Source of the DNA: Rosenbergiella metrosideri
GTDB taxonomy: Bacteria; Pseudomonadota; Gammaproteobacteria; Enterobacterales; Enterobacteriaceae
Assembly (NCBI RefSeq): GCF_022602565.1
Contig: NZ_JALBCV010000019.1
Coordinates: forward strand, 1-57,086
Direction of reading: 5' to 3'
DNA length: 57,086 nucleotides
Of this stretch, positions 47,481-54,779 are shown in pieces; positions within the stretch are counted from its first letter, which is position 1; each line of letters opens with the position of its first letter. The position numbers and the translations under genes were made by a program. The notes beneath the pieces were generated by a model. That model worked only from the letters and a program-made list of their open reading frames with translations. It ran no database searches and had not been told where the DNA came from.

Positions 47481-47570
47481 ATTCCGGGGTGTCGGGGCTT
47501 GCCCTGACCAGGTCGTTTTGGAATGCTGCCATCGTGATGGCGGTATTACAAAACATATCCTGTCCCGTAG
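47481..47570. other. Origin of transfer (oriT) with nic motif
   Basis: Upstream of nikA: inverted-repeat region around GGGGTGTCGGGGCTTGCCCT and TGACCAGG (47486-47512), similar to the NikA-binding site of IncI-type oriT, and TATCCTG|T at 47556-47563, fitting the nic consensus YATCCTG|Y of MOBP relaxases, so the cut lies between 47562 and 47563. With this polarity the region right of 47563 enters the recipient first and nikB and the tra genes last. Confidence 0.82.
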
Positions 47571-47715
47571 TTTACTACTGTGAGATTGATTATAGCGGAT
47601 CTGCTTTTGGGTGTCATGGTTAAAGGTAGGTTGAAGGGCAAAAAATCGATAGATTGCACCATAGGTATTTTATCGTTTACATTACGTGCATAGATTAAAA
47701 ACGGAGAATGAAGAT

Positions 47716-48015
47716 ATGCCCCCTCGTAAATTTTTCACTCAAGAGCAAATTGATAACGCAAAATTATCACTATCTGAGTTACCTGATCTGACACCTGACA
47801 GAATTTCTCGTGATGAAATGTTATCGTCAATTAGTGGGGATATAATCGAATTATCTTCAAAGAAAGGATATACAGCTTCGGATATCAAGGAAGCACTAGA
47901 GAAGATAGATATACAGGTTAGCGAAAAATCTATTTCAGAAATTATCCGAAAAAATGGAACTAAATCGGGTAAATCTAGGCGTAAACTGAAACCAGTCGAG
48001 CAAGAAAATAGTTAA
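47716..48015 (+). CDS. Putative oriT-proximal DNA-binding protein
   Basis: 99 residues from ATG 47716 (GGAG ten bases ahead; an ATG 30 bases upstream is less likely). Helical, with KKGYTASDIKEALEKIDIQV then SEKSISEII, which reads as a helix-turn-helix, and a basic tail. It is divergent from nikA on the other side of oriT, as mobC-type accessory genes are. Function inferred from place. Ends at a terminator. Confidence 0.6.
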   Translation: MPPRKFFTQEQIDNAKLSLSELPDLTPDRISRDEMLSSISGDIIELSSKKGYTASDIKEALEKIDIQVSEKSISEIIRKNGTKSGKSRRKLKPVEQENS

Positions 48016-48016
48016 T

Positions 48017-48046
48017 AAAAAAGGTGATCATCAGATCACCTTTTTT
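48017..48046. terminator. Bidirectional terminator
   Basis: AAGGTGATC-ATCA-GATCACCTT with A- and T-runs on the two sides, between convergent genes ending at 48015 and 48052. Confidence 0.9.
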
Positions 48047-48051
48047 TTAAC

Positions 48052-48873
48052 TTATGATTTTAGCTCTTTCATTTTTTCCGCTAATGACCACAAAGCACGG
48101 TTTGTTTTTATATCGCCATCAATACCATTGATCGGACGTGTTCTAACTAACCTACCTTTTTGATTTCTTCCTAATACTCCACCCTTTATGATGTTTTCTT
48201 GTGTACGTTGGTAAACAGTCCAGATGTCGTTGTTCTGATCTTCTCGACGACGTGGACGTAAAATAGTTTCTGGCGTCAAAGGATTGTGTTTATCTTCGTA
48301 TCGGTACTCTAAAGCTGCTTCTGCAAAGATGCGTTGCTCATCATTGCTTAACTGTATAGACTTCATTTCTTGGCATGATTCTGTAACGCTATCGAAACGA
48401 TCTAAAACCTCATAAGCGCCCTCGATTACGTGACCAACTACATCACCTTTATGCGGGACTCTAATTTCGCCAAAAGTATCACCACATACCATTCCATTTT
48501 GACAAACAAAACGAAACATTCCCGCAATCATTTGATAGCTGCTTGAACCATCATGACTATTTAAAAGAATTATTTCTGGAACCTCTGCACCAACTATTTG
48601 AGAGCTTTTTCTTAACCGCAACATGTGCTTTGCGTGACCGACTTTATCCTCTTTTCTTACTCTTGCCTGACAAGCGAAAAACGGCTCAAATCCTTCTTTA
48701 CGTAACTTCTCTAAAATTTCAATGGTAGGGATATATGTATAACGTTCACTACGTGATTGATGTTTGTCGTCTGAAAAAATGCTAGGTACGTGACGAAAAA
48801 TTTCGTCATTAGTTAACGCACGGTCGCGACGGATCATATTTACATTACGGAATTTAGAAGAAAGGCTAGCCAT
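48052..48873 (-). CDS. DUF932-like plasmid protein
   Basis: 273 residues. Central region has the DUF932 signs: PFFACQARVRKEDKVGHAKH, the EIILLNSHDGSSSYQMIAGM segment and RFVCQNGMVCGD. The family (YfjQ/YubP-like) is frequent in plasmid leading regions and unassigned in function. AGAGGT precedes the ATG. It is leftward, so the incoming single strand is its template strand. The long inverted repeat at 48936-49190 lies just upstream. Confidence 0.82.
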   Translation of the reverse strand: MASLSSKFRNVNMIRRDRALTNDEIFRHVPSIFSDDKHQSRSERYTYIPTIEILEKLRKEGFEPFFACQARVRKEDKVGHAKHMLRLRKSSQIVGAEVPEIILLNSHDGSSSYQMIAGMFRFVCQNGMVCGDTFGEIRVPHKGDVVGHVIEGAYEVLDRFDSVTESCQEMKSIQLSNDEQRIFAEAALEYRYEDKHNPLTPETILRPRRREDQNNDIWTVYQRTQENIIKGGVLGRNQKGRLVRTRPINGIDGDIKTNRALWSLAEKMKELKS

Positions 48874-48935
48874 GATTAATACCTCTGTTTAGCTGACAGT
48901 ACAGCGTTTAAGTTTTAACGGTGTCTTTAGAAAAC

Positions 48936-49190
48936 TTCTTCTGACGCCGTCCTTTTTTTTCTTACTTTTTTATCGGAATTACTGCACCGATGGCCTAGAA
49001 AACCTCACCTATGCGCCCTGACAAGGAAAAATATGAAGCCGCAGCTTGAAGGAAGAATGACTGAAAGAACGGGTGAAATATTTTAACGTAGTGGTCCTTT
49101 TCTGGGAGCATAGGTGAGGTATTCGTGTAAGGCCCGGTGCAATAATTCTGATAATGTTTGAGTAAAAAAAAGGGCGGCGTCAGAAAAGGG
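48936..49190 (-). promoter_or_regulatory. Long imperfect inverted repeat, candidate single-strand promoter
   Basis: Three nested paired blocks: CTGACGCCGTCC plus T-run (48941-48960) with A-run plus GGGCGGCGTCAG (about 49163-49182); TATCGGAATTACTGCACCG (48971-48989) with CGGTGCAATAATTCTGATA (49135-49153); and CCTCACCTATGCGCCC (49003-49018) with GGGAGCATAGGTGAGG (49104-49119). Spacing between blocks is similar on both arms, so the arms of about 85 nt can pair along most of their length around an 85-nt loop. On the incoming strand this would form a long hairpin upstream of the leftward DUF932 gene, the layout of F-plasmid Frpo. Confidence 0.6.
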
Positions 49191-49205
49191 CAAACGTAGT
49201 GCGCA

Positions 49206-49332
49206 GCCCGTAAGGGCGGAGGTCAAGCGAAGCGCGAAGCCGGGTAACGGCGGAGGTGAGAGCGATAGCAGCCCGAAGGGTCGAGACGCTTTGCGGCTCG
49301 ATGCGAAGCACAATGTAGCGACCCCGAAGGGG
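49206..49332. other. Cluster of short stable hairpins
   Basis: Five small stems in 127 bp: GCCC-GTAA-GGGC (49206-49217), GCCG-GGTAA-CGGC (49239-49251), CCC-GAA-GGG (49272-49280), CGAG...CTCG (49282-49300) and CCCC-GAA-GGGG (49322-49332). The stretch is far more GC-rich than its surroundings and has no convincing gene. Candidate structured RNA or single-stranded-DNA initiation signal of the leading region. Confidence 0.55.
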
Positions 49333-49421
49333 ACTCACCCAAAGCCTTTTATTTTTTAAAATTGTGACGTTACTGGTAAAAATAGGGGATGAATTAGAAG
49401 ATCGGTTTATATATCGAAAAC

Positions 49422-49452
49422 GATAATAGACCGCTGAAAGCGGTCTATTATC
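49422..49452 (-). terminator. Terminator of leader-A operon
   Basis: Perfect 14-bp stem GATAATAGACCGCT/AGCGGTCTATTATC with a 3-nt loop, followed leftward by GTTTTC. Directly behind the stop of the 47-residue gene. Confidence 0.85.
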
Positions 49453-49459
49453 TTGGTTC

Positions 49460-49603
49460 TTATGAGTAGCCATGCGCCCGTTCAAGCGCTCGTAAAAACT
49501 TATCAAGCTGTACGCCATTCATCGGCGGGATCTTTACCGATTTACGTTTCTTACAACGACGAACAACATACTTACTAAAAAACTTCAAATTATCGTCACT
49601 CAT
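49460..49603 (-). CDS. Small basic protein
   Basis: 47 residues from ATG 49603 (GAGG ahead), MSDDNLKFFSKYVVRRCKKR and so on. Very basic centre. The longer frame back to 49654 lacks a ribosome site. Unknown function; second gene of the leader-A operon. Confidence 0.5.
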   Translation of the reverse strand: MSDDNLKFFSKYVVRRCKKRKSVKIPPMNGVQLDKFLRALERAHGYS

Positions 49604-49668
49604 ACGTACCTCGAAGAAATAACTATCACTTGCTTGGATAGGTAAGGGGGACAAGTCCCCCTTTCGGC

Positions 49669-49857
49669 TTATCGTTTCTCGGAAACGTATTTATCGAGTG
49701 CAGCAGCGAGTGCATACGTTGAAGGAAAAGCGCCCCTATTTAAACGCTTGTTAGGGATCTCATTAAAGGCACTTAGACAAGCTGCTAACAGCATGTCTTT
49801 ATCACTCTCTACAAGAGCCTTAAGTTGTCCGGGGGTGATCGCTTTTTTCTGTGACAT
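49669..49857 (-). CDS. Small hypothetical protein of leader-A operon
   Basis: 62 residues (MSQKKAITPGQLKALVESDK...), mostly helical, no known motif. Its mRNA begins with the 50-nt leader that also precedes the gene at 50286-50639. Leading-region position, leftward. Confidence 0.6.
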   Translation of the reverse strand: MSQKKAITPGQLKALVESDKDMLLAACLSAFNEIPNKRLNRGAFPSTYALAAALDKYVSEKR

Positions 49858-49868
49858 GATTTTATATC

Positions 49869-49954
49869 CATCGCCTATCGTGACGTTAACGCTACTCAGG
49901 CACCATTGCCCTTTCGATGTGATTATTATACGACAAACGGGACACCTTTTGCAA
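49869..49954 (-). promoter_or_regulatory. Promoter and conserved 5' leader, copy A
   Basis: Minus-strand TTGCAA (49949-49954), 18 bp, TATAAT (49925-49930). From 49918 down to 49869 the 50 bases match copy B (50651-50700) at 49 positions. The identical block begins about seven bases after the -10, i.e. at the expected transcript start, so it is a shared 5' untranslated leader. It contains the hairpin GGCA-ATGG-TGCC. GGTGTCCC is also shared inside both promoter spacers. Confidence 0.8.
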
Positions 49955-50001
49955 GGTAAATCCCGTTTTTAATTATTATTTTTTACCTAAATATCAGTTA
50001 A

Positions 50002-50232
50002 TTATCTAACATACTGCCATACATGAGGGGGAACCTTATCCCATAATTTCCCCGTCGCCAGCTCTGCGCGGCGATGGTCGGCGGCTGATTCAAAAGCTAG
50101 GAGGTTTTCTGGTGCGATATGATTACGATCTCTCATCGATTCATAGACTTTTTCTAACGTGTCCAGGCTTTTACAGCGCCTAAACCTTCTGATGTAAGCG
50201 TTTCGTAATTCGCTGTAGTTGTTAACGGTCAT
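50002..50232 (-). CDS. Hha/YmoA-family nucleoid-associated modulator
   Basis: 76 residues from ATG 50232. RFRRCKSLDTLEKVYES and AFESAADHRRAEL with PPHVWQYVR match Hha closely (RRCQTIDTLERV, YSAADHRLAEL, VWKFIR). Hha proteins bind H-NS-type proteins and silence AT-rich or newly acquired genes; plasmid copies limit fitness cost. Downstream of the 117-residue gene in the leader-B operon, 54 bp gap. Confidence 0.9.
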   Translation of the reverse strand: MTVNNYSELRNAYIRRFRRCKSLDTLEKVYESMRDRNHIAPENLLAFESAADHRRAELATGKLWDKVPPHVWQYVR

Positions 50233-50285
50233 TGTTCTTTTTCCGCGTAGAAATTCAGAATATGCGCCCATTGGGCGCATAGTGG

Positions 50286-50639
50286 TTAAGCGTAGCTTGT
50301 GACGCTGTGAGAGGCGTCAGGAGACGTTTTATAGGCATAACCCTCACCATCACTAATCTTAATAAAAGGGCGGCTACAGGTCGTTAAAATGCGTTTTACG
50401 ATAGGCTCATCAATGAAGTGATCTAGTAATGGGCTTTTCTCGCCGATCATTCTGTCTTCGCTTGCTATGGTGTTCCCTCTTATCTCGCGAAGCACAGCCG
50501 TTTTCTTACCTCGTACCGCAACGACTTGATAAAAATTAACATTTGTTTGCTCATAGCCCCAGCAACTTGCGAAAACATCGCCTACACGAACGCTACCGCA
50601 TGGAAAATGAAGTGATTGTGTCTCGGTTAAAATGGTCAT
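50286..50639 (-). CDS. Hypothetical protein of leader-B operon
   Basis: 117 residues. Starts MTILTETQSLHFPCGSVRVG, with a VGDVFASCWGYEQTNVNFYQ segment and VVAVRGKKTAVLREI, a small beta-rich domain seen on many enterobacterial plasmids without known function. Follows the conserved 50-nt leader, copy B. Confidence 0.7.
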   Translation of the reverse strand: MTILTETQSLHFPCGSVRVGDVFASCWGYEQTNVNFYQVVAVRGKKTAVLREIRGNTIASEDRMIGEKSPLLDHFIDEPIVKRILTTCSRPFIKISDGEGYAYKTSPDASHSVTSYA

Positions 50640-50650
50640 AGTTTCTTACT

Positions 50651-50736
50651 CATCGCCTATCGTGACGTTAACGCTACTCAAGCACCATTGCCCTTTCGAT
50701 AAAAAACATTATACGTCTAATGGGACACCACTTCAA
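50651..50736 (-). promoter_or_regulatory. Promoter and conserved 5' leader, copy B
   Basis: Minus-strand TTGAAG (50731-50736), 17 bp, TATAAT (50708-50713), then the 50-nt leader 50700-50651, one mismatch to copy A. A short frame beginning at the ATG that ends the leader runs five codons and overlaps the start of the 117-residue gene (CTATGA), which could couple translation. Confidence 0.8.
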
Positions 50737-50800
50737 GAGGTAAACCAATTTAATTAACTGTTATATATAAATATTTTTAATTTATAGAGCACTGGAATAG

Positions 50801-50849
50801 TGTTGCGTGATAATCGACATATTGCTATAATGTCTACTATCACGCAACA
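50801..50849 (+). promoter_or_regulatory. higBA promoter and operator
   Basis: TTGCGT (50803-50808), 17 bp, TATAAT (50826-50831), enclosed by a perfect 12-bp inverted repeat TGTTGCGTGATA / TATCACGCAACA (50801-50812 and 50838-50849). Expected binding site of HigA or the HigBA complex. Confidence 0.85.
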
Positions 50850-50860
50850 GGTAAGATGCT

Positions 50861-51139
50861 ATGATTAAAAGTTGGAAGCATAAGGGATTAAAAAGGTTCT
50901 TTGAGCAGGGTAGTACGGCGGGAATTATCTCAAACCATGCCAACCGGCTTGAGTTACTACTTAGCGCTTTAAACGATGCAGATACAATCAACGATCTTGG
51001 AATGCCCAGCTTTAGGCTCCATCCTCTTACTGGGAATAGGAAAGGCATATGGTCGGTAACTGTCTCAGGAAACTGGCGTTTAACCTTCGAATTCGATAAC
51101 GGTGATGTGTATATCTTAAACTATGAGGATTATCACTAA
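50861..51139 (+). CDS. higB: HigB-type toxin (RelE superfamily)
   Basis: 92 residues: MIKSWKHKGLKRFFEQGSTA opening, LGMPSFRLHPLTGNRKG and WSVTVSGNWRLTFEF, then a C-terminal His (YEDYH). This is the classic HigB ribosome-dependent mRNA endonuclease. Toxin precedes antitoxin, as in all hig loci. Overlaps higA by one base (TAATG). Confidence 0.94.
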   Translation: MIKSWKHKGLKRFFEQGSTAGIISNHANRLELLLSALNDADTINDLGMPSFRLHPLTGNRKGIWSVTVSGNWRLTFEFDNGDVYILNYEDYH

Positions 51140-51447
51140 TGACGACTAAACGTATTCCGCCGCATCCTGGGCGCTTTATTGCCGAGGAGATGGCTTATCT
51201 TGATATTAGCCTCCGCGCGTTAGCTCGCGCGCTGGCTGTGTCGCCTTCGACGATTGGGCGAATTATTGAGGGAACGGCAAGCTTAACTCCTAACATGGCG
51301 GTAAGACTTGCCGCAGTAATTGGAAGCACGCCAGAAATGTGGCTCAAACTCCAAGCCTCGCACAGCCTAGCGCAAGCAAGACAAGAGGTTGATATAAGCG
51401 AACTGATCCACTTATCAAAGCCTGAAACGGCTTCGCATATCGCATAA
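51139..51447 (+). CDS. higA: HigA antitoxin (XRE family)
   Basis: 102 residues: PPHPGRFIAEEMAYLDISLR, HTH with RALARALAVSPSTIGRIIEG, and TPEMWLKLQASHSLAQA typical of HigA. Neutralises HigB and represses the operon. Stabilises the plasmid by post-segregational killing. Confidence 0.94.
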   Translation: MTTKRIPPHPGRFIAEEMAYLDISLRALARALAVSPSTIGRIIEGTASLTPNMAVRLAAVIGSTPEMWLKLQASHSLAQARQEVDISELIHLSKPETASHIA

Positions 51448-51451
51448 AAAA

Positions 51452-51467
51452 GCCCGCATAGGCGGGC
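51452..51467 (+). terminator. Hairpin after higBA
   Basis: GCCCGC-ATAG-GCGGGC preceded by an A-run, with a weak T content after it. It may end both higBA and leftward transcripts, where the A-run becomes a T-run. Confidence 0.6.
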
Positions 51468-51531
51468 AATTCCTTGCGGTTGAAAATGGTTTTAAATTGA
51501 CCTTTTCTGACGCCGCTTTTTCTTTTTGGTA

Positions 51532-52017
51532 CTACTCTTTACTTTCGATACGCATTGCGGGGTGAGTCCCGGCAAGCAACATCATAAAGTTATACTCACC
51601 AACTTTGAGTGAAGCGCTGTTAGAGGGCTTCTGTTTAGATTTCCATCCGTTTAGCGAGTATCCAAATAACTCAGCGATCTCTTGCTGTTTAAGTCCTAAA
51701 TCCTTTCTTAACTGTGCAACAACTTGACCGCTCTCAGGTACTGCTGCCCAAACATTAGTGAGATTATCTTTCACACTAAAGTTTTTGAGCTTGTAATCTG
51801 GATGAGCATCGGCAAGCAATAGTAAAAAGTTGCTTTCGCCTATCGTTAAACTACTCGCGTTATACTGACTGACATCACCTGCGGACGTTTCTTTTCGCTG
51901 CCAGTTGCGTAGGTCGTAACCCATCACACGGCCTAATTCAGTTTGAGTTAGCCCCATTATTTGTCGGAGCTGCTGTATCTTTTCAGAAGAAAGAACGTCG
52001 CCTACAACCTTGTACAT
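51532..52017 (-). CDS. Protein with two tandem XRE-like helix-turn-helix domains
   Basis: 161 residues made of two similar halves. Half one: IQQLRQIMGLTQTELGRVMG, then GESNFLLLLADAHPDYKL. Half two: VAQLRKDLGLKQQEIAELFG, then GEYNFMMLLAGTHPAMRI. An internal duplication of one HTH-plus-tail domain; probably binds DNA as a pseudo-dimer. Leftward, in the stb operon direction, two bases after the 82-residue gene. Target unknown. Confidence 0.75.
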   Translation of the reverse strand: MYKVVGDVLSSEKIQQLRQIMGLTQTELGRVMGYDLRNWQRKETSAGDVSQYNASSLTIGESNFLLLLADAHPDYKLKNFSVKDNLTNVWAAVPESGQVVAQLRKDLGLKQQEIAELFGYSLNGWKSKQKPSNSASLKVGEYNFMMLLAGTHPAMRIESKE

Positions 52018-52018
52018 A

Positions 52019-52267
52019 TCAACTATCCCAGAAGTCTGATTGTAGAAAAATTTTCACTTCCCTTAAGGCCGGATAATTTTGTGCTTTAAGGCCCTCTTTT
52101 GTTTGCGACGTATAATGCGTCTGCTCGCGCATCTGGTTTAATCGCTTATTCCATCGAGCACAGATAGCGCGATAGGTTCCGTCATTTTCCTGTAGGACTT
52201 CAAACGTAAACTTATTATTCCCGCTAAACCCTTCAGAAAAGTAGATTTGTTTCGCTGCTGAACTCAC
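52019..52267 (-). CDS. Hypothetical protein, 82 residues
   Basis: GTG start at 52267 with AAGGGGGT ahead. Small alpha/beta protein (FTFEVLQENDGTYRAICARW) of the kind with an extended sheet and one helix. No family recognised. Nearly abuts the double-HTH gene, so the two may function together. Confidence 0.6.
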   Translation of the reverse strand: MSSAAKQIYFSEGFSGNNKFTFEVLQENDGTYRAICARWNKRLNQMREQTHYTSQTKEGLKAQNYPALREVKIFLQSDFWDS

Positions 52268-52297
52268 GTAAACCCCCTTTGTGATTATCTACACAGT

Positions 52298-52317
52298 TAG
52301 GGGGCGTTTGCCCCCTA
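52298..52317. other. Perfect hairpin between stbB and the 82-residue gene
   Basis: TAGGGGGC-GTTT-GCCCCCTA, 8-bp stem, without a T-run on the leftward side. Likely attenuator or mRNA-processing site that sets lower expression of the downstream pair. Confidence 0.6.
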
Positions 52318-52327
52318 CCGCTCCATT

Positions 52328-52750
52328 CTATAATCCTGGAAACATTCCTTTAGAATTGGCAAGAGTTTCATCTTCAGGTGTCACTTCTGCTTTTGCGGAT
52401 TTAGCTTCAGAGTTCTTTATCGCGCCTAAGTCCTGAGCATCGATACCGCTACTTTTCAGGAGTGCAATAATTTCATCAAGCTTATCGTCTGACTCATTTA
52501 AAGCACCTGGTAATACACTGTTAAAAATACTTTTTACCTCTTCGAGTGTGATCTCAGGCGTGAGTAATTCCGCAAGTAGATAAGGCAATCGCTTATCAAG
52601 CTTAAACAGTGCAACACCACTTAATAAAAACGCACGGTAGGCCCTGCCACGCTCTTTTTGTCGAATAGCTTGGATAGCTTCAATTGCTTCCTCATCACCG
52701 ATGTTTTCATCGGGATAGAGATTAAATTGAATCTTCTTGAAATCATTCAT
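52328..52750 (-). CDS. stbB: Partition adaptor StbB (ParR-like)
   Basis: 140 residues. N-terminal segment FKKIQFNLYPDENIGDEEAI and RGRAYRAFLLSGVALFKLDK suit the ribbon-helix-helix of ParR-type adaptors; acidic C-terminal tail contacts the filament. Its ATG overlaps the stbA stop by eight bases. Expected to bind the repeats upstream of stbA. Confidence 0.82.
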   Translation of the reverse strand: MNDFKKIQFNLYPDENIGDEEAIEAIQAIRQKERGRAYRAFLLSGVALFKLDKRLPYLLAELLTPEITLEEVKSIFNSVLPGALNESDDKLDEIIALLKSSGIDAQDLGAIKNSEAKSAKAEVTPEDETLANSKGMFPGL

Positions 52751-53729
52751 AAGTCAGGCCTTCACGCATTTGTAGCATACCGGTAACTAACCCGATCTGG
52801 GGGTCAGTACCGATAAAGAAACGATCATCTGGCATATCAGTTGCCGCTTTAACAGCTTGAGCGATAATTGGTGCTCCGCCGCCGACACACATAACGTGTG
52901 TGTAACCGCTAAACGGTTGGATAGCATCCACTACCTTACGGATAAGGCTTTTCTCGCGGTCGCTGATAGCCTGGAGAACTTGCTTACGTAAAGTTTCGTT
53001 ATATAACCGGTGGGTCAAAAACTCGGTATCTTTATGGCGTAGATAAATAGCTTCAGCTTGTAGAGGTCCAACACGTGTCGTCGCTTTCATCGAATCTCGG
53101 ATACCATCGGTTACGATTGATACGCCGATCTTTGGATCAAACCCAGTGCGAGTGATACCGGCCATTTTGCTACGAACGTGTGAGATATCGAGGGTTGTAC
53201 CGCCTAAATCTACGATCAGTAACGAGTCATATTCAGGAAGTGCTGACAGGATTTTGAAGCCAGCAGGGATACTTTCAGGGAGCACAGTAACTTGCTTTAT
53301 AACGAACTGCTCCTGACTACCTTCAACCGTAACAGAGCGCATGACACTCTGTTTCTTCTTCTCGATATTTGTAAGATTAGGCTGGTTTGTACTCGTCAAA
53401 TATTCAGATAACGGCAGCGTCACTGCAACGTCTACCGCACAAGGCTTTAAACCTGAATGATGTAAGGCGTGATGTATAGCAACTACGTTTACCGGGCTAT
53501 ATTGGTAGCGAATATCTGTTGTGTTCACTGCGTCTGCGCTGTTGGGATCAAACGAGTAGTGTTCACCTTCAATTTGATAATTCGACTGTTTATCTTGACC
53601 TGCGAAATTGAACGACCATTCTGGCTTGAATGAGTTAGGGCTGATAAATGTACGAACTTCCCCCTCATCCAGCCATGCAAGCTTAATGTTAGTAGAACCA
53701 TCGTCGATACAAACGCGCATAAGACTCAT
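52743..53729 (-). CDS. stbA: Partition ATPase StbA (ParM actin-like)
   Basis: 328 residues. Actin-fold nucleotide motifs: phosphate 1 VCIDDGSTNIKLAW, phosphate 2 LLIVDLGGTTLDISH and adenosine motif VMCVGGGAPIIAQA. GGGAG lies five bases before the ATG. Filaments push sister plasmids apart; type II segregation with StbB and the centromere just upstream. Confidence 0.94.
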   Translation of the reverse strand: MSLMRVCIDDGSTNIKLAWLDEGEVRTFISPNSFKPEWSFNFAGQDKQSNYQIEGEHYSFDPNSADAVNTTDIRYQYSPVNVVAIHHALHHSGLKPCAVDVAVTLPLSEYLTSTNQPNLTNIEKKKQSVMRSVTVEGSQEQFVIKQVTVLPESIPAGFKILSALPEYDSLLIVDLGGTTLDISHVRSKMAGITRTGFDPKIGVSIVTDGIRDSMKATTRVGPLQAEAIYLRHKDTEFLTHRLYNETLRKQVLQAISDREKSLIRKVVDAIQPFSGYTHVMCVGGGAPIIAQAVKAATDMPDDRFFIGTDPQIGLVTGMLQMREGLTYE

Positions 53730-53900
53730 AAAAACTCCCAGTAATCTACATTGATCGTATTAGTGATTCATCTACACAAAATGTATGCGTAAACAGTATG
53801 AAATGTATTATATACACTTCGCAACCCCATGTAAAATACATTTCGCATTATCACTACAGACATTTCGCACTATAACCGCAAACAAAAGACATAAAAAAAG
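53730..53900. other. Putative centromere (parC/stbC)
   Basis: Directly upstream of stbA: direct repeats ACACTTCGCA (53814-53823), ACATTTCGCA (53838-53847) and ACATTTCGCA (53860-53869), spaced 22-24 bp, plus inverted copies such as GAAATGTAT nearby (53800). Two helical turns between repeats fits a ParR/StbB binding array; the promoter lies among them. The rest of the gap up to 54039 is AT-rich without a gene. Confidence 0.7.
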
Positions 53901-54039
53901 CACTGATAAATACACTTAACAATGCTTACGGATACAAATTTAATTTTAATAGGGTAAAGAATAAATAATTATTACACTTCACATTGTATACACATACATA
54001 TCACATATTTATGTTTGATGCCTGATCATGCTTTTTATT

Positions 54040-54759
54040 TCACACTTCATAATCTGGTGTGAATCTCACATCAAATTGGCGCCCAATATCCAGGGCAAAT
54101 ACCTTCGTATAAACTTCCGTCGATTCTAATCTTGCATGACCGGCATAGGCCTGAACAATTTTCAAAGGCACTCCGTGTTGTATCAGGTTCATGCAGTACG
54201 AATGTCTAAAAGTATGAGGTGTTATAACAGGAATTGAAAAAGTGACATCGTCACGCTTAGCCCTTTCAAGCGCCGCGGATAACCAATTGCGTACAGTGTT
54301 TTCATGTACCGGCCAAATTAGCTCATGTTTGCTCTTTTTAGTCGTAGCCAAAAACTCTCGCATCTTCCTAATGAATGGAGGATCGGTCAGCGGAACTGCT
54401 CGACGTAATTCCTCATCCTTACGGGGGCGGCCTTTTCCTCGACTACGCTGTTTCAGTGTTCTTAAAACAGCAAATGCCATATCACCTTCTAAATTCAGTG
54501 ATGCCGGTGTGAGCGCCAGCGCCTCATTAAGTCTAGCGCCGGTCACCCATAACACCGCAAAAAACATCTGCTGATTAAGATCTGGTAAGTAACGCAATAA
54601 TTGCGACACTTCAGGCATTAAAAGATAAGCAGGGACATCGAGGCCCGACGCGAGTGCCGCAGCTCTAAGCGTTACCGCTCGCTGATAATCGAAATAGACC
54701 GGGAGCTGGTCATTACCGGCTTTTGATTGTGAGGGTAGATTAAAAGTAGGAAGATTCAT
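54040..54759 (-). CDS. Tyrosine recombinase, ResD-like
   Basis: 239 residues from ATG 54759 with AGGAG seven bases ahead; a TTG six codons upstream overlaps the ribosome site. Catalytic residues: Arg76 (TGARLNEAL), His182 and Arg185 (HTFRHSYC), His208 (GHARLES) and nucleophile Tyr217 (EVYTKVF). Short, like ResD/Rsd of F-type plasmids, which resolve multimers. No integron or shufflon features nearby. Confidence 0.88.
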   Translation of the reverse strand: MNLPTFNLPSQSKAGNDQLPVYFDYQRAVTLRAAALASGLDVPAYLLMPEVSQLLRYLPDLNQQMFFAVLWVTGARLNEALALTPASLNLEGDMAFAVLRTLKQRSRGKGRPRKDEELRRAVPLTDPPFIRKMREFLATTKKSKHELIWPVHENTVRNWLSAALERAKRDDVTFSIPVITPHTFRHSYCMNLIQHGVPLKIVQAYAGHARLESTEVYTKVFALDIGRQFDVRFTPDYEV

Positions 54760-54779
54760 TGATGATCTCCTGGGCAAGA

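Noticed and set aside
49083-49518. Protein genes in the hairpin cluster
   Set aside because: The minus-strand frames there consist of repeated Arg/Leu/Ser/Pro from hairpin sequence and have no ribosome sites.
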